Source: JABAAW01 sp965216605 (GTDB taxonomy: Bacteria > Pseudomonadota > Alphaproteobacteria > JABAAW01). From it: 64,000 nucleotides of DNA. The position numbers were made by a program, and so were the translations under genes. Under the pieces are notes generated by a model. That model saw only the letters and a program-made list of their open reading frames with translations, was not told the origin of the DNA and ran no database searches. Of this stretch, positions 1 through 9,146 are shown piece by piece. Position 1 is the stretch's first letter; every line of letters begins with the position of its first letter. Location of the stretch: positions 248,001 through 312,000 of the forward strand of contig CBDCGG010000002.1 of assembly GCA_965216605.1 (NCBI GenBank), given 5' to 3'.

Positions 1-105
1 CAGGATGCAAGTGTTCAGGATGCAAGCGTTCAGGCGGCAAGCGTTCAGGCCGCAAGCGTTCAGGAACCTGCAAGCGTTCAGGATGCAAGCGTTCAACCTG
101 CGGAG
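1..105 (+). repeat. 15-bp in-frame tandem repeat
   Basis: Six or seven units of about 15 bp (type caggatgcaagcgtt) encode QDASV/QAASV pentapeptides. One unit is interrupted by a short insert (EP). The array continues beyond the left edge, so its copy number is unknown. Confidence 0.85.
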
Positions 106-966
106 GGACTTGCCGCAACCGCTGCGGGCTCGGCGACAATTGCCGAGGACGCTGTGGCAAGCGAAACAGCGTTAGAGGTAGCGCAAGAGGACGAGGAGAA
201 GCGCGAGGAGGGAGAGGACGAAAATTTGGCAGGAATGCCCGAAAAGATGTCCGAGGCGAATCTTGCCATGGGTACTGCATCCGCCCTCTTCTCTTCGGTA
301 CAGCCTCCAGAGATGCCTGCTGTAGCTGCGTTGACGGATGAGGAAGATTCGTTAGAGAAGAAGATCGCCAAACTGAAAGAACAGACGGCGCAACTCGACG
401 AGAGTCTCGACGATCCTATGACTGCTGCTTCCTCGTCTTTGACGAGCGATCCTTTCGCCGCTCCTTCCGCCGCAGATTTCTCAGCCACCTCTAGCTTGGA
501 GGACACGCCGAGGGAGAGCGATCCTTTTGCGACACCCCTCCCCTCTCAGCAAGAAGACGAAACGCAAGAAGACGAGCAGACAGATTTCTCTGCAGAAATA
601 GGAACGACAGAAACAGAAACGACGATGGAAACGATGGGAAGCGACGGCGGCGATGATGGCATGGTTTCGTTGGCTGACGCGGCGGAGCAGGGGCAGGCAT
701 CGTTGCAAGAGAAGATCGCCAAGTTGAAAGAGCAGAGCGAGAAGCTTGATGAGGTAGCGGAGACGCCATACTCGCCTTTCGAGGAAGCAAAGGAGGAGAC
801 GAGCGAGATCGTTGGGGCAGAGAATTTCTTCTCTCAACCTGCGCCTCCATCTCAAAATGAGGCTGTCGAATCGAGCGAAACATCTTCTACGGCATCTTCT
901 ACGACACCCTCTACGACACCTTCTTGGGAAACACCTCTGGCGGAAGATCAGGAAGAAAAAACTTAA
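1..966 (+). CDS. Acidic repeat protein, C-terminal part (5' end outside window)
   Basis: The frame is open from base 1 to a TAA at 964-966, so the start lies upstream. The visible 321 residues begin with pentapeptide repeats of the QDASV/QAASV type. A long Glu/Ser/Thr/Ala/Pro-rich region follows that looks disordered. Two near-identical short helices, each containing KIAKLKEQ followed by a Leu-Asp-Glu stretch, are encoded at about 355-415 and 705-750; they look like duplicated coiled-coil or docking motifs. No enzymatic motif, signal peptide or membrane segment is visible in this part. An internal ATG at 154 could be mistaken for the start, but the repeat frame continues upstream of it. I do not recognise the family. 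It is convergent with polA, with a repeat element between them. Confidence 0.7.
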   Translation, partial: QDASVQDASVQAASVQAASVQEPASVQDASVQPAEGLAATAAGSATIAEDAVASETALEVAQEDEEKREEGEDENLAGMPEKMSEANLAMGTASALFSSVQPPEMPAVAALTDEEDSLEKKIAKLKEQTAQLDESLDDPMTAASSSLTSDPFAAPSAADFSATSSLEDTPRESDPFATPLPSQQEDETQEDEQTDFSAEIGTTETETTMETMGSDGGDDGMVSLADAAEQGQASLQEKIAKLKEQSEKLDEVAETPYSPFEEAKEETSEIVGAENFFSQPAPPSQNEAVESSETSSTASSTTPSTTPSWETPLAEDQEEKT

Positions 967-975
967 GCCCTTTGA

Positions 976-1078
976 TTGACGAATGCAAAACATCGCGTGC
1001 GTAGCGCGCGTTCGTTTACTCGTCAAAACGCGAGTCCCGTTTTTTTGGACACTGCCGCTATCTGTTACAAAGTTAAAA
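976..1078. repeat. Intergenic multi-hairpin element, short copy
   Basis: The block starts with the recurring atgcaaaacatcgcgtgcg motif. It continues with a GC palindrome, the cgttcgtttac..gtcaa.gcgcgagtcccg linker and a T-run, then the cactgccgctatctgtt tail. The same pieces recur near 16.1, 34.45, 57.7-58.0, 60.77 and 61.75 kb. It lies between the convergent ends of the first gene and polA, so it could double as a terminator. Confidence 0.75.
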
Positions 1079-1101
1079 AGCGATCAAAGCGATCAAAGCA
1101 A

Positions 1102-4035
1102 TCAAGCCGCCCAGTTCTCCCCAATCCGATAGTCCACCTCCAAAACAACCGACAACATCTGTTGCGGCTCAGCGGCGCGTTGCATAATCTCCTGAACAGC
1201 CCGCGCACTCGCCTCCGCTGTCCCCCGCGGTGCCTCCAAAACAATCTCGTCATGAACCTGCAAAAGCATGCGCGTGCCATACAAAGCATGCGTCTTCTGC
1301 CCCAAAGCGCGGTGAATGCGAATCATCGCCTGCTTGACAATGTCCGCCGCCGTTCCCTGTATCGGCGCGTTGATCGCCTGCCGCTCAGCATGCAAACGCA
1401 TGTTCTGCTTGCGATCAGCAATCAAAGGTAGGTGAATCTTCCTGCCAAACAATGTTTCGACATAACCCCGCTTACGACAAAGCTCGACGGTTTTCGCACG
1501 ATAGTCTCTGAGCTGAGGGTAACGAGCAAAGTAGAGGGCAATCAAATCCTGCGCCTCCGCCTCGCCTATACCCAACTGCTTCGACAAGCCAAAGCGCGAG
1601 ATGCCATAAAGCAATCCGAAGTTCACCGCCTTGGCAGCCCGACGCTGCTCCTTAGATATTTCTTGAGAAACTTTTTTTCCTTTTGCGCCAAACATTTCCT
1701 CTGCGGTTGCCTGATGGATATCGCGTCCTTCTGCGAAGCTTTCCAACATACCCTCGACGGAGGCGATGGCGGCGACGAGGCGCAGTTCTATCTGCGAATA
1801 ATCCAACGACACTAAAGCGAATCCCTTCTCTGCGATGAATGCACTGCGGATGCCGCGCCCTTCCTCGTTGCGCACGGGAATGTTTTGCAAGTTCGGCTCG
1901 GAGGAAGCGAGCCGTCCCGTCTGCGCGCCGCTCAAAGAAAATGAGGTGTGGATGCGTCCCGTCGCCACTTGCACCTCGCGCGGTAGTGCCTCGGTATAGG
2001 TCGAGCGCAACTTCGAGATATGCCGCCATTGCAAGACCTGTTCTGCGATCTCGTGTCCCTGCTCTGCCAAACCCTCCAAAACACGGCTGTCGGTCGCATA
2101 CTGCCCGCTCGGTGTCTTCTTAGCTCCCTTCAGCTTGAGACGCTCGAACAGCACTTCTCCCAACTGCTTCGGCGACGAGAGCAAAAAATCTCCTCCTGCC
2201 AAGGCGACGATCTGTTTTTCTAACGCGCTTGTCTGCTTTTCAAAGCGCGCGCTCAAAGCTTGCAAGACATCCACATCGATCAGCACTCCGCAGCGTTCCA
2301 TAGCGACGATCACCGGAATCAGAGGACGCTCCAAAGTCTCGTAGACCTGCTTACCGCCCTCGTGCAGCAGACGCGGAGAAAAAATTTCGTGCAAGCGTAG
2401 CGTAGCCCAAGCGTCCTCTGCGGCGTAAGCGCTCGCCGCCTCGATCGAAACGCGATCGAAGCAGACCGCCTTGCGCCCTGTGCCGACGATCTCCTTGTAG
2501 CGCGTCAAGCGATGCTGCGCATGCTTATCTACGAGCAGGTCCAAGCCGTGTCCATGCTTACCGCCGTCAAGCACCGCCGACATCAGCAGCGTATCGTCGC
2601 AAGGTGTTATTTCTAGTGCGTATTTTTGCAAGATCGCTGCGTCGAATTTCAAATTATGTCCGACCTTGAGCGTCGCGCGATCTTCCAACAGAGGCTTCAA
2701 GACAGCCAAAGCTTCGTCGAGCGCGATCTGCTGCTCTAATAAATTTCCGTCAGCATCGCGATGCGCCAACGGCAGATAGGCAGCGCGCTTGCTTACAGAA
2801 GAGTCCGCAGAATAGTCCGCAGAATATTCTATGCACATTGCAACGCCGACTAGTTCTGCCGCGATGATATTCAACCCCGTCGTCTCGACATCGATCGCTA
2901 GGCAACCTTGCTCTCGTGCTTTGTTGCAAAAATCTTCTAAGGCTTTTTTATCGCGCAAGGTCTCGATACTGTGGGGAGGGCTTTGTGCCTCGCCCTCCTT
3001 GCCCTGCTCACCCTGCTCGCCCTGCTCGCCCTGCTCACCCTGCTGTGCGTGGAGCAGGCTGTTCAAGCCCTGCTTATATTGCGCTTGGTGCGAATCCAAG
3101 TCGCGTACTAATGAGCGAAACTCCTGTTGTTGGAAGAAGGCGCGCAGCTTCTCGCGTTCGGGACGCGGAGCTTCTAGTGTCTCCAAGGAGAGCGGACAGG
3201 GCGCGTCGTCGGCAAGGGATACCAAGTTATAACTTAGGCGCGCTTGCTCTGCGTGTTGTTGCAACGCCTCGCGCCGTTTAGGCTGAGTGATCTCTGCTGT
3301 CCTTGCCAATAAGGACTCCAGGTCTCCGAAGCGCTGGATGAGCTCGGCTGCGGTTTTGACCCCGATGCCCGGCACGCCCGGCACATTGTCGCTGCTGTCG
3401 CCTGCGAGTGCCATTACATCGCGTACTTTGTTCGGCGGCACGCCGAATCGTTGCTGTACGGAAGCCTCGTCGATGACGACTCCCTTGACGGGGTCGCGCA
3501 AGAACAGCTGTCCGTCTTCGACGAGCTGCATCATGTCTTTGTCGGAAGAGCACACCTCGACGCGCCAGCCCTTGTCGCGCGCCAAGCGAGCGTAGAGGGC
3601 GATGAGGTCGTCCGCCTCGAAGCCTTGCTGCTCTACATTAGGCATGGAGAAGGCTTCGGCTGCCGCGCGCACGAGGGGAAATTGCGCCTTGAGTTCAGGC
3701 GGTGTCTCGCTGCGGTTCGCCTTGTAGGCGGGGTAGAGCGTGTTGCGAAAGCTCTTGCCCTTGGCATCGAAGACGACGAGGAAACGTTGCTGCGGACGCT
3801 CCCGCAACAGCTGCGCGAGCATGCGCGTAAATCCGTAGAGCGCGCCTACGGGCGTACCGTCCGCGCGCGCCATCGGCGGCAGGGCGAAGAAGGCGCGAAA
3901 GACATAGCCGTAGGCATCGATCAGCGTCAAATCCGATGCGGGTTGCGTCGGCGGAGTTTGTGGCTGCGAGGATTGTGGCTGCGAAGTTTGCGTCTGCGAG
4001 TTGTCGCCGCGTGGGCTTGGCTGTTCTGCCACCAA
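1102..4035 (-). CDS. polA: DNA polymerase I
   Basis: Replicative repair and Okazaki-fragment polymerase, with all three domains present. The 5'-3' exonuclease domain spans about residues 35-300 (DLTLIDAYG; EADDL; DSSDNVPGVPGIG). The 3'-5' proofreading domain keeps its motifs: AIDVETTGLN near 378, the HNLKFD motif, and YAAEDAWATL. The polymerase domain has motif A (LDYSQIELRL, about 740), motif B (KAVNFGLLYG, about 798) and motif C (VHDEIVLE, about 925). The length of 977 residues is normal. Between the first two domains is a low-complexity Gly-Glu-Gln tract (about 330-346) from a 9-bp tandem repeat. The N-terminus has a Gln/Ser/Pro tail before the first domain. The start is TTG at 4035 or GTG at 4032; the upstream gene's stop is only 4 bp away, so the two are probably co-transcribed. 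Confidence 0.97.
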   Translation of the reverse strand: MVAEQPSPRGDNSQTQTSQPQSSQPQTPPTQPASDLTLIDAYGYVFRAFFALPPMARADGTPVGALYGFTRMLAQLLRERPQQRFLVVFDAKGKSFRNTLYPAYKANRSETPPELKAQFPLVRAAAEAFSMPNVEQQGFEADDLIALYARLARDKGWRVEVCSSDKDMMQLVEDGQLFLRDPVKGVVIDEASVQQRFGVPPNKVRDVMALAGDSSDNVPGVPGIGVKTAAELIQRFGDLESLLARTAEITQPKRREALQQHAEQARLSYNLVSLADDAPCPLSLETLEAPRPEREKLRAFFQQQEFRSLVRDLDSHQAQYKQGLNSLLHAQQGEQGEQGEQGEQGKEGEAQSPPHSIETLRDKKALEDFCNKAREQGCLAIDVETTGLNIIAAELVGVAMCIEYSADYSADSSVSKRAAYLPLAHRDADGNLLEQQIALDEALAVLKPLLEDRATLKVGHNLKFDAAILQKYALEITPCDDTLLMSAVLDGGKHGHGLDLLVDKHAQHRLTRYKEIVGTGRKAVCFDRVSIEAASAYAAEDAWATLRLHEIFSPRLLHEGGKQVYETLERPLIPVIVAMERCGVLIDVDVLQALSARFEKQTSALEKQIVALAGGDFLLSSPKQLGEVLFERLKLKGAKKTPSGQYATDSRVLEGLAEQGHEIAEQVLQWRHISKLRSTYTEALPREVQVATGRIHTSFSLSGAQTGRLASSEPNLQNIPVRNEEGRGIRSAFIAEKGFALVSLDYSQIELRLVAAIASVEGMLESFAEGRDIHQATAEEMFGAKGKKVSQEISKEQRRAAKAVNFGLLYGISRFGLSKQLGIGEAEAQDLIALYFARYPQLRDYRAKTVELCRKRGYVETLFGRKIHLPLIADRKQNMRLHAERQAINAPIQGTAADIVKQAMIRIHRALGQKTHALYGTRMLLQVHDEIVLEAPRGTAEASARAVQEIMQRAAEPQQMLSVVLEVDYRIGENWAA

Positions 4036-4039
4036 AGTT

Positions 4040-5449
4040 CTAGCGCGAGGGTAGGGTTATGATGTCGTCGATTCGCCCTGCTTGCAAATGCTCGAAGGAG
4101 GATTGCAACAACGATCCTAGCGGACGGACGCGCGGTCCTGTGGGTTCCATCAAGACATAGGTTTTTCCCTGATGGGTGTAGGATGCCTCTCCCTCAAGCG
4201 GCTGCATCTCGACACCCAAGAAGGCGTGTTTGGGAACAAGAAAGATCGCAACGGAGCGGTCTTCCGCCAGCAGACCAAGGAGTCCCATCATGGCAGTCGA
4301 TTTAGAATCGCAGTCGCCCTTGTTTTGGGCAAGCATCTCCAACGGCGGCGAAAAGCCGATGAAGCCACGCACCTTGCCTTGCGTCAGATCGTTATAAGGA
4401 ATGTTCTGAAAGAAGTGCAAAACCTCGGCAACCCGCTCGCGCTCGCTTTTGCCCTTGAAGGTCGCGCGAAAGGCGCGCGCGACAGGACGCAGACGCTCCT
4501 GCGCTTGGATTGCGATGCGTGCGTAATCGATCAGCGTTCGATCCGCTTGCTTCTTCGACGGGAGAAGATAGTGCAGGGCGTAGAACTGGGATTTTTTGAT
4601 CTTCATGTCGGCGATGACTTCCTTGCGCGCCAAGGATAGGCGTTCAGAAGTCTGTGCGAGCAAGGCACGAGCGCGCTCCTGGCTACCCTCGTTAAACTTT
4701 TTCACTTCCACCATGTCGCTTTTGTGACGCGCGAGACGCGAGCGCAAACGCGCGTTCGTCTCGCTGATAGTTTGGGAGGCACGCGCGCGTGTGCCTGTGT
4801 CGTAGGTGCGCTTCTCGTTTTTCAAAGGAAACTTGATGCCGCCCGCTTCCCTGACCACTCTGAACCGCAAGCCTTCGGGCAAGGTGGCGTTTGCTTGAGC
4901 GACGATCGTCTCTAGGTCGGCGTAGAACTTTTTCAATATGTCGTCCGTGTTGCGAGCAAAGCTCATTCCGGGCAGCAGCGACGAGATTCGGATATCCAAC
5001 AGATTCTCTCCTGCCAGTTGCAGTTTCAAATCCAGCGTCGAGGGCTCTTTGAGCGTCATGGAAACAACCCTTGAGCCGAGCCTGCCGTTGAAGGTTGCGA
5101 TCGATGTTTGCAGAGAGGCTATTCCCGCATCGAATCCCGCTTGCAAGGCAACGAGGTATTTTGCTGCCGTCTCCTGCCCTGCGAGCAGGATGAAGTCGCT
5201 AGCCGCACGATCGAGCGCGGCGTTGTCTAGCAACAAGGCTTGCGATTCTTCGATCGTTTTGCGCGGCAAGGCAAAGTCTATCTCCTCGCTGCGCTTTACG
5301 CTGTCTTGATAGATGTAGCTAAAGACGATCTTTTGGTCCTTCTCCTCCTTGTCAAAGTGCAACTGCTTCGCCGCTGAAGATGCAGGGGCAAGCGCACCGC
5401 TTGCAAGCAACAGCGACAACAACATCCCGCGCATCGTTTTCTTGTTCAT
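4040..5449 (-). CDS. Secreted transglutaminase-like protein
   Basis: About 469 residues from the chosen ATG, with an N-terminal signal peptide (MRGMLLSLLLASGALA, then Ala-rich). The middle is a long helical region. The last 130 residues carry a transglutaminase/papain-like core: Cys in NKGDCDSKSTAMMGLL, His in PKHAFLGVEM, and an acidic residue in YVLMEPTGP where the third catalytic residue usually sits. It is probably a periplasmic peptidase-like or peptide-binding protein; the substrate is unknown. A longer reading from 5512 adds residues before the signal peptide and is less likely. It sits just upstream of polA on the same strand and diverges from proS. Transglutaminase fold: fairly sure. 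Function: not known. Confidence 0.72.
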   Translation of the reverse strand: MNKKTMRGMLLSLLLASGALAPASSAAKQLHFDKEEKDQKIVFSYIYQDSVKRSEEIDFALPRKTIEESQALLLDNAALDRAASDFILLAGQETAAKYLVALQAGFDAGIASLQTSIATFNGRLGSRVVSMTLKEPSTLDLKLQLAGENLLDIRISSLLPGMSFARNTDDILKKFYADLETIVAQANATLPEGLRFRVVREAGGIKFPLKNEKRTYDTGTRARASQTISETNARLRSRLARHKSDMVEVKKFNEGSQERARALLAQTSERLSLARKEVIADMKIKKSQFYALHYLLPSKKQADRTLIDYARIAIQAQERLRPVARAFRATFKGKSERERVAEVLHFFQNIPYNDLTQGKVRGFIGFSPPLEMLAQNKGDCDSKSTAMMGLLGLLAEDRSVAIFLVPKHAFLGVEMQPLEGEASYTHQGKTYVLMEPTGPRVRPLGSLLQSSFEHLQAGRIDDIITLPSR

Positions 5450-5609
5450 CGGCATCGTTTTTTTGTCCGTTCCATTGCTTGCGAAGTATAGCAAAGGACG
5501 ACCGCCGTGCATCCGTTTTTTGAGAGCTGTTTGTCTGATCCTCGAAGCTTGTGCTAGGGTGAGAGCTACAACCTAGGCGACCGACAATAGCAACACGAGT
5601 TCTCCCGCC

Positions 5610-6977
5610 ATGAAGATCGGTGTCCGCCGCTCGCAATACTTTCTGCCGACGCTGCGCGAAGAGCCTGCGGAAGCCTCGATAGTTTCGCACCGCTTGATGC
5701 TGCGCGCGGGAATGATTCGCCAAGCGAGCGCGGGGCTGTACAACTGGTTGCCGCTGGGCTTTCGCGTCATGAAGAAGATCGAATCGCTCGTGCGCTTGGA
5801 GCAAGACCGTATCGGCGCGCACGAGTGCCTTATGCCGACGATTCAATCGGCAGAGCTGTGGAAGAAGTCGGGACGCTACGACGACTACGGCAAAGAGATG
5901 CTGCGCATCACCGATCGCCACGATGCTCCCCTGCTGTACGGGCCGACGAACGAAGAGGCGATCACGCAACTCTTCGCCGAGACGGTTAAAAGCTACAAGG
6001 ATCTACCGTGCCGTCTGTATCATATCCAGTGGAAGTTCCGCGACGAGATTCGTCCTCGCTTTGGGGTGATGCGCGCGCGCGAGTTTTACATGAAGGACGC
6101 CTATTCCTTCGATGCGGACGAGGAGCAGGGGATGGCTTCGTATCGGGCGATGGCGGTCTCGTACCTGCGCCTCTTCGAACGCATGGGGATGACAGCCGTG
6201 CCGATGCGCGCCGAGACAGGTCCGATCGGCGGCGACAACAGCCACGAGTTCGTCGTCTTGGCAGAGACGGGCGAGAGTGCCGTCTATTGCGACCAAACCC
6301 TTTTGGAACAAAGATGGCAGGACGCTTCAGGCAATGATGCCAAGACGCACAAAGAGATGTTTGCTCGCGCCACCTCCTGCTACGCCGCGACCGACGAGGA
6401 ACACGATGCCGAGCGATTCGCCAAGGATGTTCCCGCCGCGCGCAGGGTTGAAACCCGCGGCATCGAGGTGGGACATGTCTTCTTCTTCGCCGACAAATAC
6501 TCGCGTCCGCTGGAGGCTAAGGTGGCAACCCAACAAGGCACAAACATTCCTGTTGCCATGGGCTCGTACGGGGTGGGCATTTCGCGGCTGGTCGCCGCCG
6601 CCATCGAAGCCTCGCACGATGCGAACGGCATCGTGTGGCACGATTCGATCGCCCCATTCGCGGTAGGCTTGGTCTCGCTTGCGTTGGACGAGAAAGATCA
6701 AGATGAGGCAGAAAAACTCTACAAAAAACTTTGCCTTGAGGGTATCGAGACGCTCTACGACGACCGCCTTGACGCACGCGCGGGCGTGAAACTCAAGGAC
6801 ATGGACTTGATCGGGTTGCCGTGGCAGATCGTCGTCGGCGGCAAGAATGCCCAAAACAGCGTCGAGCTGAAACGACGCGATGGCAACAAAAAACAAATCC
6901 TACCGCTGGACGAGGCACTCGTAAAGATACGAGAAAGCCTAAAACAAACTAGGTGTCATGATTCCGTCTTCGACTGA
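5610..6977 (+). CDS. proS: Prolyl-tRNA synthetase (short, editing-domain-free type)
   Basis: Charges tRNA-Pro. The 455 residues match the alphaproteobacterial short form, which lacks the editing domain inserted between motifs 2 and 3. Class II features are visible: the N-terminal RRSQYFLPTLREEP, motif 1 (SAGLYNWLPLGFRV), TNEE before motif 2, motif 2 (FRDEIRPRFGVMRAREFYMKDAYSF), and motif 3 around GSYGVGISRLVAA. A C-terminal anticodon-binding domain follows (DRLDARAGVKLKDMDLIGLP). The first ATG gives the expected N-terminus. The end overlaps lolC by 20 bp, so proS-lolC-lolD is one transcription unit. Confidence 0.96.
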   Translation: MKIGVRRSQYFLPTLREEPAEASIVSHRLMLRAGMIRQASAGLYNWLPLGFRVMKKIESLVRLEQDRIGAHECLMPTIQSAELWKKSGRYDDYGKEMLRITDRHDAPLLYGPTNEEAITQLFAETVKSYKDLPCRLYHIQWKFRDEIRPRFGVMRAREFYMKDAYSFDADEEQGMASYRAMAVSYLRLFERMGMTAVPMRAETGPIGGDNSHEFVVLAETGESAVYCDQTLLEQRWQDASGNDAKTHKEMFARATSCYAATDEEHDAERFAKDVPAARRVETRGIEVGHVFFFADKYSRPLEAKVATQQGTNIPVAMGSYGVGISRLVAAAIEASHDANGIVWHDSIAPFAVGLVSLALDEKDQDEAEKLYKKLCLEGIETLYDDRLDARAGVKLKDMDLIGLPWQIVVGGKNAQNSVELKRRDGNKKQILPLDEALVKIRESLKQTRCHDSVFD

Positions 6978-8205
6978 GCGCTTTGTCGCGTGGCGTTATC
7001 TGCGTGCGCCGCGCAACGAGGGTGTCATCACGCTGACGAGCGTCTTTGCCTTGGTGGGGATTGCGCTGGGTGTTGCGACCTTGATCGTCGTCACCTCGGT
7101 GATGAACGGTTTCCGCGAAGAGCTGTTCGAGCGCATGCTGGGCTTTACCGCCGAAGCCTCGATCACAGCCCCTGGCGACAAGATAGACGATCCTGAGCAA
7201 TGGAGCGCGCGGGCGCGGGAAGACAAACAAGTGCGCTCTGCCACCTCGCTGGTAGAGGGGCAGGCTTTGTTGAGCGTGCGCGGCTATTCGACGGGCGTGT
7301 TGTTGCGTGGGCTTGCTGCTAGTAGCTTGCCGCACAAGCCGCGCTTGTTCGGCTCGCTCACTGCTGCGGAGCGCGCCGCCTTTGCCGAAGAGGGGGGTGC
7401 GCTGATCGGCGAACAGCTGGCGTTGCGACTGGGACTTGAGTTGGCAGACAACCTTGTCATCCTTGTACCGCAAGGCGTGCCTACCGCCTTCGGCAGCCTG
7501 CCGAACGAGGCGACGCTGCCGCTAGTGGGTATCTTCAAAACTGAAATTTACGAATACGACAACGGCTTTGTGCTGCTGCCGCTTGCGCGTGCGCAAAACC
7601 TTCTCGGCTACGGAGAGAGCGTAGATGCGATCGAGCTCAGGCTGGAGCGTCCCGAACAAGCCGCCGCCGTGCAGGGACGCTTGCAAGAACTGCTGCCCGA
7701 AAGGTTGGTCGTGCGCACTTGGCAGGAGCAACACTCCAGCTTGCACGAGGCACTCATCGTCGAGCGTAATGTCATGTTTCTCATTCTGACGCTCATCGTG
7801 CTGATCGCCGCCTTCAACATCGTCTCAGGGCAGGTCATGTTGGTGCAAGACAAGCGACAGGGGATCGCCGTGTTGCGCTCGCTGGGCATGAGTCCGAACG
7901 GTGTTTTGCGCATTTTCCTTGCGATTGGTTGCTCGATTGGCATCACGGGCACTTTCTGCGGTGCGCTGTTGGGGCTGACTTTTGCGAGAAACATCGACTC
8001 TATCGAGAGGCTTATCGAGCGTCTTTTCGGCGTCAAGCTCTTCCCCTTCGATGTCTATTCCTTGCCTTCGCTCCCTTCGCGCATCGAGCCTACCCAAGTC
8101 GCGGTGATTATTTCGCTTGCTGTCGCCGTCAGTTTTGCGAGCGCGCTCTACCCGGCTAGACGAGCTGCTACGCTGTCGCCGATCGACATTCTCCGCAGCT
8201 CGTGA
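6958..8205 (+). CDS. lolC: Lipoprotein-releasing ABC transporter permease (LolC/LolE family)
   Basis: Inner-membrane permease that, with LolD, extracts lipoproteins from the inner membrane and passes them to a periplasmic carrier. The 415 residues have the family layout. A first membrane helix (about 22-48, SVFALVGIALGVATLIVVTS) is preceded by RFVAWRYLRAPR. A large periplasmic domain follows, then three C-terminal helices of the FtsX type (LTLIVLIAAFNIVSG; about 315-340; about 370-395) ending in LYPARRAATLSPIDILRS. Alphaproteobacteria usually have a single LolC/E-like protein, so the letter is nominal. The start overlaps proS, and the stop overlaps the lolD start by 4 bp. Confidence 0.93.
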   Translation: MIPSSTERFVAWRYLRAPRNEGVITLTSVFALVGIALGVATLIVVTSVMNGFREELFERMLGFTAEASITAPGDKIDDPEQWSARAREDKQVRSATSLVEGQALLSVRGYSTGVLLRGLAASSLPHKPRLFGSLTAAERAAFAEEGGALIGEQLALRLGLELADNLVILVPQGVPTAFGSLPNEATLPLVGIFKTEIYEYDNGFVLLPLARAQNLLGYGESVDAIELRLERPEQAAAVQGRLQELLPERLVVRTWQEQHSSLHEALIVERNVMFLILTLIVLIAAFNIVSGQVMLVQDKRQGIAVLRSLGMSPNGVLRIFLAIGCSIGITGTFCGALLGLTFARNIDSIERLIERLFGVKLFPFDVYSLPSLPSRIEPTQVAVIISLAVAVSFASALYPARRAATLSPIDILRSS

Positions 8206-8954
8206 GTTCAAAGTCTCAGGTTTCTTCGTTTAAGGCTTCGTCTGTGTCGCGCAAGGATTCATCTAACCCTTCTGCTGTGCTTGTACTCGACAAGGTTTCG
8301 CAGAGTTTCGACACGGATGCCGAGGTGGGTCTGCAAGTTTTGCACGAGGCTTCTCTGACCTTACAAGCGGGCGAGAAGGTTGCGCTCAGCGCACCGTCGG
8401 GCAGTGGAAAATCGACGGTGCTGCATATAGCGGCGTTGCTTGCCAAGCCTAGCGCGGGGACGGTCACGCTTGCGGGCGAGAGTCCTGATCCGCGCAGGAA
8501 GGGGTTTCAGGAACGAGCGAGCAACTTACGCGCGCGTCATGTTGGGTTTGTCTATCAGTTTCATCACTTGCTGGATGAGTTCTCGGCGTTGGACAATGTT
8601 GCTTTGGCGGCGAGGATTCTCGGCGCGAGTGTTGAGGCGGCGGAAGCGAGTGCGAAGGAGATATTGTATCGCGTTGAATTGCGCGATCGTTTGCACCATC
8701 GTCCGAATCAGCTTTCGGGGGGGGAGAGGCAGCGTGTTGCGATTGCTAGGGCTCTTGTCAACGATCCTGTATTGTTATTGGCGGACGAGCCTACGGGAAA
8801 TTTGGATGCGAAGTTGCGTCTTTCTGTTTTTGCGTTGATGATGGATATGTCTAAGGATAGGGCTGTGTTAGTTGCGACGCACGATGAGAAACTTGTGGGG
8901 GGGGTAGGAAGACGCATTACGCTGCGGGAGAAGAAGATCGTGCCTGCGCGGTAG
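8202..8954 (+). CDS. lolD: Lipoprotein-releasing ABC transporter ATPase
   Basis: ATPase partner of the upstream permease. Walker A is APSGSGKST, the Q-loop lies near VYQFHHLLDEF, the signature is LSGGERQRVAIARAL, and Walker B is LLLADEPTGNLD, followed by the switch His in VATHDEK. FHHLL after the Q-loop is typical of LolD. Translation starts at GTG inside the lolC stop (GTGA overlap). The first 25 residues are Ser/Lys-rich and not conserved. The 3' end is strongly G/T-rich on the coding strand. A hairpin with a T-run follows at 9021. Confidence 0.94.
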   Translation: MSSKSQVSSFKASSVSRKDSSNPSAVLVLDKVSQSFDTDAEVGLQVLHEASLTLQAGEKVALSAPSGSGKSTVLHIAALLAKPSAGTVTLAGESPDPRRKGFQERASNLRARHVGFVYQFHHLLDEFSALDNVALAARILGASVEAAEASAKEILYRVELRDRLHHRPNQLSGGERQRVAIARALVNDPVLLLADEPTGNLDAKLRLSVFALMMDMSKDRAVLVATHDEKLVGGVGRRITLREKKIVPAR

Positions 8955-9020
8955 GGGGTTTTTACAAGATTTTTAGGAACAAAAAGGCGTGTCTGCTTCT
9001 TCTTGGCTTGCGTTTTTTGT

Positions 9021-9055
9021 CTGTCTGTTGCCTTCGCGCAACAGACAGGCTTTTT
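9021..9055 (+). terminator. Rho-independent terminator after lolD
   Basis: An 11-bp perfect stem (ctgtctgttgc at 9021-9031 with gcaacagacag at 9038-9048), a 6-nt loop, then gc and five T. The following gctttttataatga is shared with the junction near 60.75 kb, so this hairpin is also the head of an intergenic element. Confidence 0.85.
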
Positions 9056-9060
9056 ATAAT

Positions 9061-9120
9061 GAAGGAAAAACGCAAGACGAGCGAGCCTTAAGATTAGTCT
9101 TGGACGAAGTGAGTTTTGCG
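9061..9120. repeat. Intergenic element module (cgcaagacgagcgagcc type)
   Basis: Contains cgcaagacgagcgagcc, a variable stretch, then gtgagttttgcg. The outer parts are partly complementary (cgcaa..ttgcg). Two other copies, each preceded by gattaggtaacata, sit at 43461-43513 and 57758-57820. Confidence 0.8.
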
Positions 9121-9146
9121 TTCTGTTTTTTGTCAAACAAAGCTCG

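Noticed and set aside
1..105. CRISPR array
   Set aside because: The units are contiguous, in frame and lack unique spacers; it is a coding tandem repeat.
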